Below are positions 20,149 to 29,915 of a stretch of DNA of 64,000 nt, piece after piece. Position 1 is the first letter of the stretch. Every line of letters begins with the position of its first letter. The stretch is from Thiomicrospira sp. WB1 (GTDB lineage: Bacteria; Pseudomonadota; Gammaproteobacteria; Thiomicrospirales; Thiomicrospiraceae), in contig NZ_LQBN01000001.1 of the NCBI RefSeq assembly GCF_001507535.1, positions 434,001 through 498,000 on the forward strand. The letters run 5' to 3'. The notes under the pieces were generated by a model. The model was given only the letters and a program-made list of their open reading frames with translations, ran no database searches and was not told the DNA's origin. The translations under genes were made by a program, and so were the position numbers.

Positions 20149-20727
20149 ATGGCTCGGATAAAATTGATTGTCGGCCTCGGTAACCCCGGGGCACAGTATG
20201 ATCAAACCCGCCATAATGCGGGTTTTTGGTTTGTGGACGCCGTTGCACAGACGTATCAGGTGCAATGGCGTCCAGAGACCAAATTCCTGGGGCAGGTCGC
20301 CCGCATTCAGCAGCCGAACATGGACGTCTGGTTGCTCAAACCCACCACCTACATGAATCGCAGCGGTCAGGCCATTCAGGCCATCGCGCACTTTTATAAA
20401 ATTGACCCCGAAGAAATCCTGGTGGTGCACGACGAACTGGATCTCGAACCGGGGGTCGCACGGCTCAAAACCGGTGGCGGGCACGGAGGGCATAATGGCC
20501 TGCGTGATACCATCGCTGCCTTGAGCACCAAGGACTTCCAACGCCTGCGTCTGGGCATTGGTCATCCCGGGCACCGGGATCAAGTGGTTCAATATGTATT
20601 AAAAGCGGCCTCCAAAACGGATCAACAAGCCATTATGACGGCCATTGATGAAGCGGTTCGAGTCCTGGAACCCTTGGTCAAAGGTGAGCGTGACGCCGCC
20701 ATGCAACAGCTGCACACACAAACCTGA
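20149..20727 (+). CDS. pth: peptidyl-tRNA hydrolase
   Basis: A 192-residue enzyme that recycles peptidyl-tRNA released by ribosome drop-off. Family motifs are IKLIVGLGNPGAQYDQTRHNAGFW (catalytic histidine), KPTTYMNRSGQAIQ, VVHDELDLEPGVARLKTGGG and GHNGLRDTI. Length matches (about 190). Located between rplY and ychF, the conserved order, and probably part of the same transcript as rplY. Confidence 0.98.
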   Translation: MARIKLIVGLGNPGAQYDQTRHNAGFWFVDAVAQTYQVQWRPETKFLGQVARIQQPNMDVWLLKPTTYMNRSGQAIQAIAHFYKIDPEEILVVHDELDLEPGVARLKTGGGHGGHNGLRDTIAALSTKDFQRLRLGIGHPGHRDQVVQYVLKAASKTDQQAIMTAIDEAVRVLEPLVKGERDAAMQQLHTQT

Positions 20728-20773
20728 TCGGGCGGCGTGACTGCCCCGTTATTTTCGCAAGGAGCAATCGTTT

Positions 20774-21865
20774 ATGGGCATCAAATGTGGCATCGTCGGT
20801 TTGCCCAATGTTGGCAAATCCACCCTTTTCAACGCCTTGACCAATGCAGGCATTGATTCAGAAAACTACCCGTTTTGCACCATTGAACCCAATGTCGGCG
20901 TGGTGCCAGTGCCTGATCCGCGCGAACGGGCACTGGCCGAGATCGTCAAGCCGGAAAAAACCATTTCCGCCACGGTGGACTTTATGGACATCGCGGGTCT
21001 GGTTGAAGGCGCGTCCAAAGGCGAGGGGCTGGGCAACAAATTCCTGGCCAATATCCGTGAAACCGATGCCATTGTGCAGGTGGTACGTTGTTTTGAGAAT
21101 GACGACATCGTGCACGTGGCCGGTAAGATTGATCCGATTAATGACATCGAAGTCATCAATATGGAACTGGTGCTGGCCGACATGGAGTCACTGGAAAAAG
21201 CGTTGCAAAAAGTGCAGAAAGTCGCCAAAAGCGGTGACAAGCAGGCACTGGCCAAACAGGCCCTGTATGAAAAAGTCCTGGCCGAAGTCGAAAACGGCAC
21301 ATTGGTGCGTTTGATTGATCTGACCGACGACGAGCGTGAACAGCTCAAGGACCTGCACTTGCTGACCACCAAGCCCATGATGTATGTGGCGAATGTGAAC
21401 GAAGACGGGTTTGAAAACAATCCGGCTTTGGACAAAGTGCGTGCGCTGGCCGAAGAGCAGGGCGCCATCGTGGTGCCGATCAGTGCGGAAATCGAAGAAC
21501 AGATTGCGGAACTGGATGAAGAAGACAAAGCAGAATTTCTGGCCGAGATGGGTCAGGAAGAACCCGGGCTGGATCGCCTGATTCGCGCCGCCTATGAACT
21601 GCTAGGCTTGCAAACCTACTTTACCGCCGGGGTCAAGGAGGTACGTGCTTGGACAGTGAAAAAAGGCGCCACGGCACCCCAGGCGGCGGGCGTGATTCAT
21701 ACTGATTTCGAGAAAGGCTTTATCCGGGCCGAAGTCACCGCCTACAATGACTACATCGAACATCAAGGCGATGCGGGCGCCAAAGCCGCCGGTAAGCAAC
21801 GATTGGAAGGCAAGGAATACATCGTCCAGGACGGCGATGTGATGCACTTCCGTTTTAATGTCTGA
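20774..21865 (+). CDS. ychF: ribosome-associated ATPase/GTPase YchF
   Basis: A 363-residue OBG-family P-loop protein that binds ATP preferentially and associates with ribosomes. The P-loop is [18 protein letters not shown], switch II is [17 protein letters not shown], a coiled coil spans about residues 130-200, and a TGS domain ends the protein. The final residues ([10 protein letters not shown]) are as in E. coli YchF. The gene closes the prs-rplY-pth-ychF block. Confidence 0.98.
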   Translation: MGIKCGIVGLPNVGKSTLFNALTNAGIDSENYPFCTIEPNVGVVPVPDPRERALAEIVKPEKTISATVDFMDIAGLVEGASKGEGLGNKFLANIRETDAIVQVVRCFENDDIVHVAGKIDPINDIEVINMELVLADMESLEKALQKVQKVAKSGDKQALAKQALYEKVLAEVENGTLVRLIDLTDDEREQLKDLHLLTTKPMMYVANVNEDGFENNPALDKVRALAEEQGAIVVPISAEIEEQIAELDEEDKAEFLAEMGQEEPGLDRLIRAAYELLGLQTYFTAGVKEVRAWTVKKGATAPQAAGVIHTDFEKGFIRAEVTAYNDYIEHQGDAGAKAAGKQRLEGKEYIVQDGDVMHFRFNV

Positions 21866-21882
21866 TTCGAAGGGCGAATCTT

Positions 21883-21894
21883 ACCAGGCCTGGT
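21883..21894. repeat. dispersed palindrome ACCAGGCCTGGT, copy 5
   Basis: Exact copy 17 bp after the ychF stop, flanked by CTT and GAAAAG. It lies upstream of the tRNA-Met promoter. Confidence 0.95.
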
Positions 21895-21921
21895 GAAAAG
21901 TACAAAAAACCGGGCCCGGGC

Positions 21922-21949
21922 TTGACATGCGGATCATAAAATCTATAAT
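21922..21949 (+). promoter_or_regulatory. consensus sigma-70 promoter for tRNA-Met
   Basis: TTGACA (21922-21927), a 16-bp spacer and TATAAT (21944-21949): both hexamers are perfect. It is followed 18 bp later by the tRNA. Confidence 0.88.
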
Positions 21950-21967
21950 ACCCAAATCTTTTCAAGG

Positions 21968-22044
21968 CTACATAGCTCAGCTGGTCAGAGCACATCACTC
22001 ATAATGATGGGGTCGGTGGTTCAAATCCACCTGTAGCCACCATT
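21968..22044 (+). tRNA. tRNA-Met (anticodon CAT)
   Basis: A 77-nt tRNA with acceptor arms GGCTACA (21968-21974) and TGTAGCC (22034-22040). The D-arm holds AGCTCAGCTGGTCAGAGC. The anticodon stem is CATCA/TGATG with loop CTCATAA (anticodon CAT), the T-arm holds GGTTCAAATCC, and CCA is encoded. The absence of three G-C pairs in the anticodon stem argues for elongator Met rather than initiator; a CAT anticodon could also be tRNA-Ile with lysidine. Confidence 0.92.
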
Positions 22045-22176
22045 CTCTCTATCTTTTCGACTCTTTTAATCAACACTTCTTCAGTTCTGTCATGGAACGT
22101 TGATCGCTGGCAATTTTTGCTGTGCTGTCTAAGGCCAATGTTGCTCTGCCGGGCGTTTAAGCAACTCGCTCCCTGA

Positions 22177-23877
22177 TCAGAAGAGCTCGATGTCGTGTTC
22201 GATGACTCGTTCGACTCGGTTTCGCCCTTTCGATTTTGCCCGATAGAGGGCTTCATCGGCGTATTTGTATATTTCTTCTTCAACGTAGGCTTTGCTTGGA
22301 TCCATTAACATGGCACCGATGGATAAGGTCACTTGCATCCAGGGCGCATTGCCGGAGTGTTCGATGGCTTTTTCCTGCATTGCTTCATTGATGGCTTGGG
22401 CCATTTTCAACCCTTCGTCACGATGTGACACCTCAAAAAGGGCTGCAAATTCCTCACCGCCCAAACGAAACGCATAACCCATGTCATTGGGCACGAGCGT
22501 CTTAAGGATGTCTGCGATGTGTTTTATGACGGCGTCACCGGCCTGGTGACCATAAGTATCGTTGTATTTTTTGAAATTGTCGGCATCGATCATTAAAAAG
22601 CAGAGCCATTGTTCCTGTTCACGGGCTCGTTCAAGTTCTTGATGCAGGTTTTGGTTATAAAAACGCCGGTTGTAGAGACCGGTCATTTCATCTTTGATGG
22701 CCAGCTCTTCCAGCGCTTTCTCTGCGGTAATATCCAGCCGTAATGAGATGTAACCGATCCAATGGCCCAGGTGGTCATAATCGGGCGATATGCGGCTTCT
22801 GACCCAGTAAGCCGACCCGTCTTTGCGAAGGTTTTTGATGTCTCCCGTCCAGGTTTTTTCCGACTGGATGGTCTGCCACAGTTGGGTAAACAGGCGTTTG
22901 GGCATGTCAGGGTGGCGCACGATGTTCTGACTTTGACCGATTAATTCTTCTCGTTGGTAGCCGGAAATTTCAGTGAAAAAATCGCTGACTTCAGTGATTT
23001 TGCCGGTCAGGTCGGTTCTGGACATGATGACTTGATGGTTGACGAGGTCGACATAGCTTGCAATCTCAAAATCCTTGCGATGCTGTTCCGTGATGTCGTT
23101 CACTGTCCCCACCGAGCGTATCAACTCGCCTTGTTCATCGAAGTAGTGGAAGCCTCGCTCGTGCACGAAGCCTTCTTCACCGTCTTCTCGAATGATCCGA
23201 TGTTTGAAGTCATAGCCACGCTTTTGGTCAATCGAGGTTTGAAATTCCCGTTCAAGTTCTGCCCGGTCGTTAGGGTGAACGTAATGAATGAACGCCTCGT
23301 AGGTGGGCTCGAAGCTTTGAGGGGCCGTGCCAAAAATCTTGAAGACCTCGTCTGACCAGATTAATTTCTGACTGGGCATCTCCAGTATCCAATGCCCGAG
23401 TTTGGCAATCTCCTGCGCCTGTTCAAAACTTTTGGAGAGGACATTGAGCTGCTCAACCTTTTCCAACAAGGCCAGATTGGTTTCGTTTAATTTGTATTCG
23501 GCCTTGCGTAGTTTTGTGATGTCTTTTTGAAAACCGGCATAATAGCGCAGTGAACCGTTTTCAAAGATTGGAATTAATTGGAGCCTGGTCTGAAAGGGGG
23601 TGCCTTGTTTGGTATGGTTGGTGAACTCGACGTCACAGGGCTGATGGGTCTTGATGGCAGAACGCACTATGGTGCGGGCTTCTGTTTGATCGGATTGACC
23701 TTGAAGGAAGCGACAATTTTTGCCCAAAACCTCGTCTGCTTGGTAGCCGGTTAGTTTTTCAAACGCATGATTGACATAAATCAAAGGCAGGTCAGGTTGT
23801 TGCGCATCGGCAATGGTCACTGAGATGTCGGCCTCGCCCAAGGCGGCCACAATCTGCTCAAATGATATTAAATTCAC
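22177..23877 (-). CDS. LOV-like/PAS/PAS diguanylate cyclase
   Basis: A 566-residue sensor with no membrane segment. Residues about 10-125 form a PAS domain with the LOV flavin signature GKNCRFLQG, including the photoactive cysteine, and with AGFQKDIT at its end. A second PAS (WILEMPSQKLIWSDEVFKIF) and a third (TEVSDFFTEISGYQREELIG) follow. A C-terminal GGDEF domain then has LGGEEFAALFE, which should make c-di-GMP. I see no R-x-x-D inhibitory site before it. One FMN-contacting asparagine usual in LOV (F-W-N) is replaced (F-Q-T), so light sensing is likely but not certain. The gene is monocistronic, downstream of nothing on its strand. Confidence 0.85.
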   Translation of the reverse strand: MNLISFEQIVAALGEADISVTIADAQQPDLPLIYVNHAFEKLTGYQADEVLGKNCRFLQGQSDQTEARTIVRSAIKTHQPCDVEFTNHTKQGTPFQTRLQLIPIFENGSLRYYAGFQKDITKLRKAEYKLNETNLALLEKVEQLNVLSKSFEQAQEIAKLGHWILEMPSQKLIWSDEVFKIFGTAPQSFEPTYEAFIHYVHPNDRAELEREFQTSIDQKRGYDFKHRIIREDGEEGFVHERGFHYFDEQGELIRSVGTVNDITEQHRKDFEIASYVDLVNHQVIMSRTDLTGKITEVSDFFTEISGYQREELIGQSQNIVRHPDMPKRLFTQLWQTIQSEKTWTGDIKNLRKDGSAYWVRSRISPDYDHLGHWIGYISLRLDITAEKALEELAIKDEMTGLYNRRFYNQNLHQELERAREQEQWLCFLMIDADNFKKYNDTYGHQAGDAVIKHIADILKTLVPNDMGYAFRLGGEEFAALFEVSHRDEGLKMAQAINEAMQEKAIEHSGNAPWMQVTLSIGAMLMDPSKAYVEEEIYKYADEALYRAKSKGRNRVERVIEHDIELF

Positions 23878-24169
23878 AGGCTTCTCACTGTTTTGAATCT
23901 TTCCCTTGCGTGACGGCTTTCACTTTACCACAGATGGTCGGCCAAAATGCGGGTGGCAATCTCGTTGGACATTCGATGCTTTGGTGATCGCTAGAGCGAT
24001 TCAATTCCGCCCGATGAGGCACCAATGCTTACGTACTACATTCTGAATCCCTATGATGGTTTGGTACAGTCGGAGGTTATTAATAAGTCCCTGATTTTTT
24101 GAATCTTTATGATTACTTGTAGCAAATTGGGTATATCTTTATAGCTTGGAATCGTTAACAATACCGATT
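23878..24169. other. divergent intergenic region
   Basis: About 290 bp between the LOV-like cyclase gene and the XRE-type regulator, which point apart. The part nearest the regulator is AT-rich (around 24050-24169) and should hold promoters for both genes, but I found no hexamer pair good enough to call. Confidence 0.4.
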
Positions 24170-24574
24170 ATGAAAAGTATCTATGACATTCGTCGGTTTA
24201 ATGCCCAATTGTTATGTCGTTATTGCGGGACCATGGCTGACTTCTCCGATCGTACCCAAAGAGCGCAGACACAAGTCAGCCGGCTCATTGGCAAAAACCC
24301 AACCCGCAATATCGGAGAACAATTGGCTCGTCACATTGAGCATTCATTCTGTCTGCCCGAGCACTGGCTGGATCACCAGCATCACCGGGATATGGAATCA
24401 CTGGATAACAGCCTGAAAAATTATCTCCTGAAACAGGATAAGCATTTGAAACTCCACGAATTTGTCGATCAAATTACCCTGGCCATCAAATATGATTTGA
24501 TAGACGAAGTGGTGTTCACTCAACTGGAAGAGATCGTCAACAGGTTGTCTCCCTCTTTTTCATACGACCATTAG
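24170..24574 (+). CDS. XRE/cI-like DNA-binding protein
   Basis: A 134-residue protein whose first 75 residues carry a helix-turn-helix of the XRE type. The segment TQVSRLIGKNPTRNIGEQLA and the following ARHIEHSFCLPEHWLDHQ are diagnostic of small phage-repressor-like regulators. The C-terminal 60 residues are helical, with no recognised domain or protease motif. I start at the ATG at 24170; an upstream TTG would add eight poor residues. It stands alone between two diguanylate cyclase genes and may regulate one of them. Target unknown. Confidence 0.75.
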   Translation: MKSIYDIRRFNAQLLCRYCGTMADFSDRTQRAQTQVSRLIGKNPTRNIGEQLARHIEHSFCLPEHWLDHQHHRDMESLDNSLKNYLLKQDKHLKLHEFVDQITLAIKYDLIDEVVFTQLEEIVNRLSPSFSYDH

Positions 24575-24738
24575 TCTCGCCATTTTCTGTCTTTTGCCAA
24601 CAGGTCGTTGCGTACCGTCCCCCTATCTTTTTACATGTTAAGAAAGTGCCGTATATTGGTTATTGTGGGGATGCCAGAGAGGCGGGGACAGGTCGACTTT
24701 TAGATTTATCCCTTTCAGTGATCGTTATGATTGGCGGT

Positions 24739-26469
24739 TTATGTGTTTTCTATTTTGTATAGACGGTAGGTGTTGCGCCCGGCTTTTTTGGCTTCATACA
24801 AGGCCTGATCCGCCTGTAACATCAGGCGATCCTGATCAATGCCGTGTTCGGGGCAAAGTGTGATGCCGATGCTGACACCGATCTGAACCGAACAGCGGTT
24901 TACTTGCAATGGCTGAGACAGTTGAAGGGTGAGTTTTTCGGCGATGCGCATGACATCGTGTTGGTCCTGAATGCCACGCGCAATGATGCCAAACTCATCG
25001 CCGCCAAGCCGACCGATCAGATCAAAGTCGCGCACGTTTTTTTGCAGCATGTCGGCCACCTGTTTGAGGAGTTGGTCACCGATGGCGTGGCCATGGGTGT
25101 CGTTCACGTCCTTGAAGTGGTCCAGATCCAGAAAGATCAGGCCTACTTTATGATCGGGAAAGCGTCGGGCGTAAGAAATGGCCGCTTTGAGTTCGGTATC
25201 AAAATGATGACGATTGGCCAGCCCGGTCATCCAGTCGGTTTTGGCTAAACGACGCATTTCGGCTTCTGCAGCGTGGCGCTCTGAGACATCGCGAATCAGG
25301 GCGGTATAAAACCATTTTCCATCGACTTTTGATTTGCTGATGCTGACTTCCAGTGGAATCAAGTGTCCGTCTTTGTGTTTGCCTTTGACTTCTGCGCGGC
25401 CATTGGCCATTTGTGTGCGGAATTGATTGCTTTCTCCAAATACACGAATTAAAGCGCGATGGCGGGTTTTCAGTTCATCCGGAATCAGTGTGTCCAGCGA
25501 GCTTCCGATCAGTTCTTGTGAGGTGTAGCCAAACATTTGTTCGGCAGATTCATTAAACAGGGTGATGCGCTGCTGCTCGTCGATGCTGACGATGCCATCG
25601 GTGCTGTTGTGAATGATGGCGTCGTTCATAAGATAGTCTTCGGCCAAGCGGTGCGCTTTTTTCTGTTCGGTGATGTCGTTGATGATGGCAACTAAGTGCT
25701 CTTTGTGGTCAAAGCGCATGCTTTGCAATCGAATATCGACATCATATAAAGAGCCATCTTTGCGCTCATGGATGGTTTCAAAGACCAGTCGTTCGGTCTC
25801 ATCGTTGAGCAATGGGGTGATCATGTCCCGAAATTGCGCCGCGTCAAAAAATGGCTTTATGTCGTAGGGGTGCATGGTTTGCAGTTCGTCGGCACTGTAA
25901 CCGCTGTTTTCGACGGCCCCACGGTTGGCGTAAGTAAACCGAAGGGAGTCCCGGTCAAAGACGTAAATTTCATTGAGACTGTTTTCAATGATCGTCTGAA
26001 AACTCTCCGCCTGTTTTTGCGTTTCGGCGATGGTAGCGGTGTATGCTTGCAGAAGGCCAGTTAAGTTGGCATCAAAGACGAGACTCAGTTCATCAAATAA
26101 AGCCTTGTGCATCGCATCTTTTTCAAACAGAACGCCGATTAACGCTTCTCGAAAATGGATGCACAGATTGTAGACATCGGCTACGGTAATGTTTTCGGCA
26201 ATGCAGAAATTCAATAAGCGGGTGATGGCAGGGCAGCGACCGATTTGTTGCTTGTGGTGGATGACTTGAACGAAGTAGTCAAAAACTTCGGTGGCGTATT
26301 CATGCAGGAAGGTTTCAGCCTGAATGTGGTGCATTGAAAGCACGCGGCGCACCGTAGGGTGATACACCCAGCGTTCGAGCACCATGTCCTGCGATGCCAT
26401 GATGCAATTGGTGAGTGAAGATAAATGAGGCAGTGAAAAACCGTCTGAATCCGGATGAGGGTTTTTCAT
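24739..26469 (-). CDS. RsbRD-like/PAS/PAS diguanylate cyclase
   Basis: A 576-residue soluble signalling protein. Residues about 15-150 are an all-helical domain like the N-terminal domains of RsbR/RsbRD-type regulators or globin-coupled sensors; I see no clear haem histidine pattern. Two PAS domains follow (SLNEIYVFDRDSLRFTYANR and NSTDGIVSIDEQQRITLFNE). A GGDEF domain with RLGGDEFGIIA, preceded by R-D-F-D, gives an intact R-x-x-D product-inhibition site. It should synthesise c-di-GMP. Signal unknown. It is the second cyclase within 5 kb. Confidence 0.88.
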   Translation of the reverse strand: MKNPHPDSDGFSLPHLSSLTNCIMASQDMVLERWVYHPTVRRVLSMHHIQAETFLHEYATEVFDYFVQVIHHKQQIGRCPAITRLLNFCIAENITVADVYNLCIHFREALIGVLFEKDAMHKALFDELSLVFDANLTGLLQAYTATIAETQKQAESFQTIIENSLNEIYVFDRDSLRFTYANRGAVENSGYSADELQTMHPYDIKPFFDAAQFRDMITPLLNDETERLVFETIHERKDGSLYDVDIRLQSMRFDHKEHLVAIINDITEQKKAHRLAEDYLMNDAIIHNSTDGIVSIDEQQRITLFNESAEQMFGYTSQELIGSSLDTLIPDELKTRHRALIRVFGESNQFRTQMANGRAEVKGKHKDGHLIPLEVSISKSKVDGKWFYTALIRDVSERHAAEAEMRRLAKTDWMTGLANRHHFDTELKAAISYARRFPDHKVGLIFLDLDHFKDVNDTHGHAIGDQLLKQVADMLQKNVRDFDLIGRLGGDEFGIIARGIQDQHDVMRIAEKLTLQLSQPLQVNRCSVQIGVSIGITLCPEHGIDQDRLMLQADQALYEAKKAGRNTYRLYKIENT

Positions 26470-26804
26470 TTTGAACCGGTCGCTGTGGCCTTGAGATGAT
26501 CACGGTGTCGGGACATGTTGGCGGCGCCTCTTTCGCTTTGCACTGTCTGATTTCCATCGCTCAGGATGGCCAGGGTCAGTGCAAACGAAGTCATCGGATA
26601 ACCGATCGCACACAAATGCATCCGTCGGCGCTATGCCGACGTCTTGTGGACGATGGTGACCGTTTGCGTCAGAGCCGATGTTGATTTTTTTGGCTTTCTG
26701 GCGCAAATTGAGTCACGGATTGTGTCTTCAGTGTGCAACTGACAGAACTTAGATTCTATCCGCAATTGGCCGCGTCTGCAATCTTGAAATCAACAAGCAA
26801 TTGA
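26470..26804. other. intergenic region, no feature recognised
   Basis: About 335 bp between the GGDEF gene and the end of the copper ATPase gene. Only short unsupported open frames are present. No tRNA, terminator with a T-run or strong promoter was recognised. Confidence 0.4.
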
Positions 26805-28859
26805 TTAAGAACCACTTTTGGCCTCGGTCGCTTCCGGTGTTTGGCGAGGGGGTGATAGCAGTTGGGCGTTGATGGCAACGATGACCGTGCTGAGACTCAT
26901 CAGCACCGCACCAAGCGCTGGGCTGATCAAAATGCCTTGTTGATAGAGAACGCCAGCCGCCAAAGGGATGGCCACCACGTTGTAACCCGTGGCCCAGACG
27001 AAGTTCTGAATCATTTTGCGATGGGTGGCGCGCCCAAATCCAATGACATCGACCACCGACTGAGGATCGCTGTCGACCAGAATAATGTCAGCGGTTTCGG
27101 CGGCGACATCGGTACCGGAGCCGACAGCAATGCCAACATCGGCCGTGGCCAGAGCGGGGGCGTCGTTGACGCCGTCTCCCGTCATGGCCACAAATTCATG
27201 TTTGGCTTGCAGGGCGCGGATTTTTTCGACTTTCTGGTCTGGTAAAAGGCCGGCTTCAAAGTCATCGAGCCGAAGGGCGTGACTGACTTTCTGTGCCACC
27301 TGTTTGTTGTCGCCGGTCATCATCACCACACGAATGCCATGTGCCTGAAGCCTTTTCACCGCAGCAAAAGACGTTTCGCGGATTGCGTCGTCCAATTCGA
27401 TCTGACCCGCGGGTTGTTCATCGATCAGAACAAATACACGGGTGGCTTGTGCGTTCTCTTCAGAATCCGATTGCGAAGGCTGGGGCCATTCAATGTCATG
27501 AGCCTTAAGGTAGGCGGGGCCGACGACTCTCACGGTATGACTGTCAACGCTTGCGCGCACGCCGTGACCGGGCGAGCTTGAAAACGCCGTCGCCCGGGGC
27601 AGTGTCATAGCTTGTTGACGCGCCTTTTCCACAATGGCGTTGGCAATGGGGTGTTCGGATGATGCTTCCGCCGCAGCGGCCAGTTTGAGCACGTCATTAT
27701 CCTGCCAGCGTCCCTGGACGCTTTGATAGTGGGTGACGCCAAATGTGCCTTCTGTGAGCGTTCCGGTTTTGTCAAACACCACGGTGGTGATACGTGGTGT
27801 GTTTTCGAAAGCGGTGCGGTTTCGAATTAACAGGCCGTTTCGAGCGGACAGAGTAATGGAGTTGGCAACCACCAGCGGCACGGCCAGTCCCAGGGCATGC
27901 GGGCAGGTGATGACCATGACGCTGGCCATGCGTTCGAGCGCAAAAACCAATGTCTGCCCTAGCATCACCCAGGCGACCAGCGTGGCGAAACCGGCGGTTA
28001 AGGCAATCAGTGTTAACCAAAAAGCAATGCGATCAGCCAGGTGTTGGGTTTTGGATTTCTTCGCCTGGGCCTGTTGCACCATGTCAATGACCTTGCTCAG
28101 ATAGGCTTGCTCGCCCACCTGTTCCACGCGGAGGGTTAAAGCCCCTTGTCCGTTGAGGGTGCCCCCCACGACCTTTTGACCTTGGCGTTTGGTCACCGGT
28201 CTGGATTCACCCGTGACCATGGACTCGTTGACCGAGCTTTCGCCTTCGATGACTTCACCATCCACGGGGATCTTTTCGCCCGGTTGGACGCGAACCTGAT
28301 CCTCCGGCGCCAGCGAATCAATGTCGACCTCTTGTGTTTGCCCTGTCTGGCTGATTTTGTGCGCTTGGCTCGGCATCATTCCCACGAGTTTTTCCAGCGA
28401 GCGCGAGGCGTTCATGACTGAGCGCATTTCGATCCAGTGGCCCAGAAGCATGATGTCGATCAGGGTAACCAACTCCCAAAAGAAAGTTTTGCCCTCCAGG
28501 CCCAAAACGGTGGCGGCGCTGTAGGCGAACGCAACCGTAATGGCGACCCCGATCAGAGTCATCATGCCCGGCCGTCTGTTTTGCAGCTCGTCTTTTAAGC
28601 CAGTGAGAAAAGGTTTGCCGCCGTAGAGATAGACCACGCTGGACAAGGCAAACAGAACCCATTCAGAGAGCGGGAAGGTCAGGTGATAGCCCAACAAAGA
28701 CTGAACCATGGGAGAAAGCAGCAAGACGGGCAATGTCAACAGCAGTGAAACCCAAAATCGCTGGCGAAAATCCTGGATCATGGAATGGTGATGATTGTGA
28801 TGATCGTGATGATCGTGTGAAGCATCATGATCGTTTGTACTGTGGGTTGGCATCGTCAC
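26805..28859 (-). CDS. copB: CopB-type copper/silver P1B ATPase
   Basis: A 684-residue heavy-metal pump. The N-terminus is histidine-rich ([13 protein letters not shown]) in place of HMA domains. The transmembrane metal site is [12 protein letters not shown] (C-P-H), typical of the CopB group and distinct from CPC pumps. [13 protein letters not shown] (phosphorylated Asp), [17 protein letters not shown] and [10 protein letters not shown] are all intact. CopB proteins export Cu or Ag from the cytoplasm. No regulator gene lies next to it. The neighbouring divergent gene is YdcH-like. The name copB rests on the CPH motif and His tail. Confidence 0.9.
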   Translation of the reverse strand: MTMPTHSTNDHDASHDHHDHHNHHHSMIQDFRQRFWVSLLLTLPVLLLSPMVQSLLGYHLTFPLSEWVLFALSSVVYLYGGKPFLTGLKDELQNRRPGMMTLIGVAITVAFAYSAATVLGLEGKTFFWELVTLIDIMLLGHWIEMRSVMNASRSLEKLVGMMPSQAHKISQTGQTQEVDIDSLAPEDQVRVQPGEKIPVDGEVIEGESSVNESMVTGESRPVTKRQGQKVVGGTLNGQGALTLRVEQVGEQAYLSKVIDMVQQAQAKKSKTQHLADRIAFWLTLIALTAGFATLVAWVMLGQTLVFALERMASVMVITCPHALGLAVPLVVANSITLSARNGLLIRNRTAFENTPRITTVVFDKTGTLTEGTFGVTHYQSVQGRWQDNDVLKLAAAAEASSEHPIANAIVEKARQQAMTLPRATAFSSSPGHGVRASVDSHTVRVVGPAYLKAHDIEWPQPSQSDSEENAQATRVFVLIDEQPAGQIELDDAIRETSFAAVKRLQAHGIRVVMMTGDNKQVAQKVSHALRLDDFEAGLLPDQKVEKIRALQAKHEFVAMTGDGVNDAPALATADVGIAVGSGTDVAAETADIILVDSDPQSVVDVIGFGRATHRKMIQNFVWATGYNVVAIPLAAGVLYQQGILISPALGAVLMSLSTVIVAINAQLLSPPRQTPEATEAKSGS

Positions 28860-28995
28860 CTCCTTGACCGGCGGTTACGCGGCTGTGAGTCGGGCGATTT
28901 TGCTGTCCAAGGTATTGCATTTGGACATGTCAATGGTTTCACCATAACAGAAGCATCCCTGACACCACAACCTTTTCGTCGGTGTGTGTTTTTGC

Positions 28996-29025
28996 TTGAC
29001 GCTGAGGTTGACCTGTCGGTAAACT
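28996..29025 (+). promoter_or_regulatory. possible promoter of the ydcH-like gene
   Basis: TTGACG (28996-29001), an 18-bp spacer and TAAACT (29020-29025), 37 bp before the start codon. Confidence 0.45.
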
Positions 29026-29062
29026 CTTGCGGCTGGTTTTATTTAGATAAGGAGAAAGGCTG

Positions 29063-29299
29063 ATGGCATTGGAACATCATGATCTGGCACACGAGTTTCC
29101 AGAATTTAAAGAGCGCATCCACGAATTGAAAATGAACGATGCGCACTTTCAAAAGTTGTTTGGGCAATACGACGAAGCCACCACCAAAATTGAGGCGCTG
29201 GAAAAAGAAGAGTCGCCTGTGGCGGATGAAACCATGGAAGACCTGAAAAAGCAGCGTTTGGCGCTCAAAGATGATTTGTACGCCATGCTAAAAGGGTAA
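29063..29299 (+). CDS. YdcH-family (DUF465) small protein
   Basis: A 78-residue, highly charged, fully helical protein: residues 10-40 (FPEFKERIHELKMNDAHFQK) match the YdcH/DUF465 pattern and a coiled coil runs to the end (KKQRLALKDDLYAML). Family members are widespread in Proteobacteria but have no established function. The start is preceded by AAGGAGAAA. A strong terminator follows 25 bp after the stop, so it is a single-gene unit. Confidence 0.88.
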   Translation: MALEHHDLAHEFPEFKERIHELKMNDAHFQKLFGQYDEATTKIEALEKEESPVADETMEDLKKQRLALKDDLYAMLKG

Positions 29300-29323
29300 G
29301 CCCTGGTTCAGTGTCATGACGAT

Positions 29324-29349
29324 AAGCCCGCTTTCAGGCGGGCTTTTTT
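29324..29349 (+). terminator. rho-independent terminator after the ydcH-like gene
   Basis: Perfect 8-bp stem AAGCCCGC/GCGGGCTT, 6-nt loop TTTCAG, then a run of T. Confidence 0.92.
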
Positions 29350-29361
29350 GTGGGTGCTTGC

Positions 29362-29751
29362 TTAATAGCCGATGTCAGAATGATGAGATTGGGGAATCGC
29401 TTCGGACCCCGGCAGCAGATACCACATCAGATAATCGACCACCATCGGCACCAGCACGGTGTGCTTGTTACCACTTTCCTGCAGCTTCTTGCGAATGGCC
29501 TGTTTCAGGTCGGCGCGGTTGGAGGTGTCCATAATGATGTCAATTTCTTCGCCGAATTTGTCGAGGGCTTCTTCAAATTCGGGAAAATTAGGGATGCCAC
29601 GCTGTTCGACATTTTTGAGCAGCGGGTTGTTCATATTGGGTTCGCTGACACCAATGATTTCGATGTGGTCCGCGTTCATGTTGCTGAACTGCTCGTAAAA
29701 TTTACCGCCGATTCGGCCCAGACCGATCATCAGTATGGTAATTTTTCGCAT
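29362..29751 (-). CDS. lone Rossmann-fold NAD-binding protein
   Basis: A 129-residue protein that looks like only the nucleotide-binding half of a dehydrogenase. ITILMIGLGRIGGKF gives the G-x-G-x-x-G loop, IIGVSEPNM the end of beta-2, and EEIDIIMDTSN the next strand, as in homoserine dehydrogenase or Gfo/Idh/MocA N-terminal domains. The catalytic C-terminal domain is absent and no remnant follows, since a terminator of the neighbouring gene lies 13 bp beyond its stop. It may be a redox or NAD-sensing regulator, or a relic. Reading frame and ATG look intact. Confidence 0.6.
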   Translation of the reverse strand: MRKITILMIGLGRIGGKFYEQFSNMNADHIEIIGVSEPNMNNPLLKNVEQRGIPNFPEFEEALDKFGEEIDIIMDTSNRADLKQAIRKKLQESGNKHTVLVPMVVDYLMWYLLPGSEAIPQSHHSDIGY

Positions 29752-29915
29752 GAATGTTCTCCTCGTTGCCTGGTATATGGCTTAATCTGTGGTGACTGTG
29801 ATTAGTGTTTCAGAGCGCAACGATGGATCAAACAGGTCGAGTGCTGAGACCTGTGCAAACAGTATTCGTCTTATTGTTGATGAGCAGTATAGCTTATTTT
29901 GGAAAGGGAGAAAGC

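Noticed and set aside
26496-26684. 62-codon open frame between the GGDEF and copB genes
   Set aside because: No ribosome-binding site and no recognisable sequence pattern.
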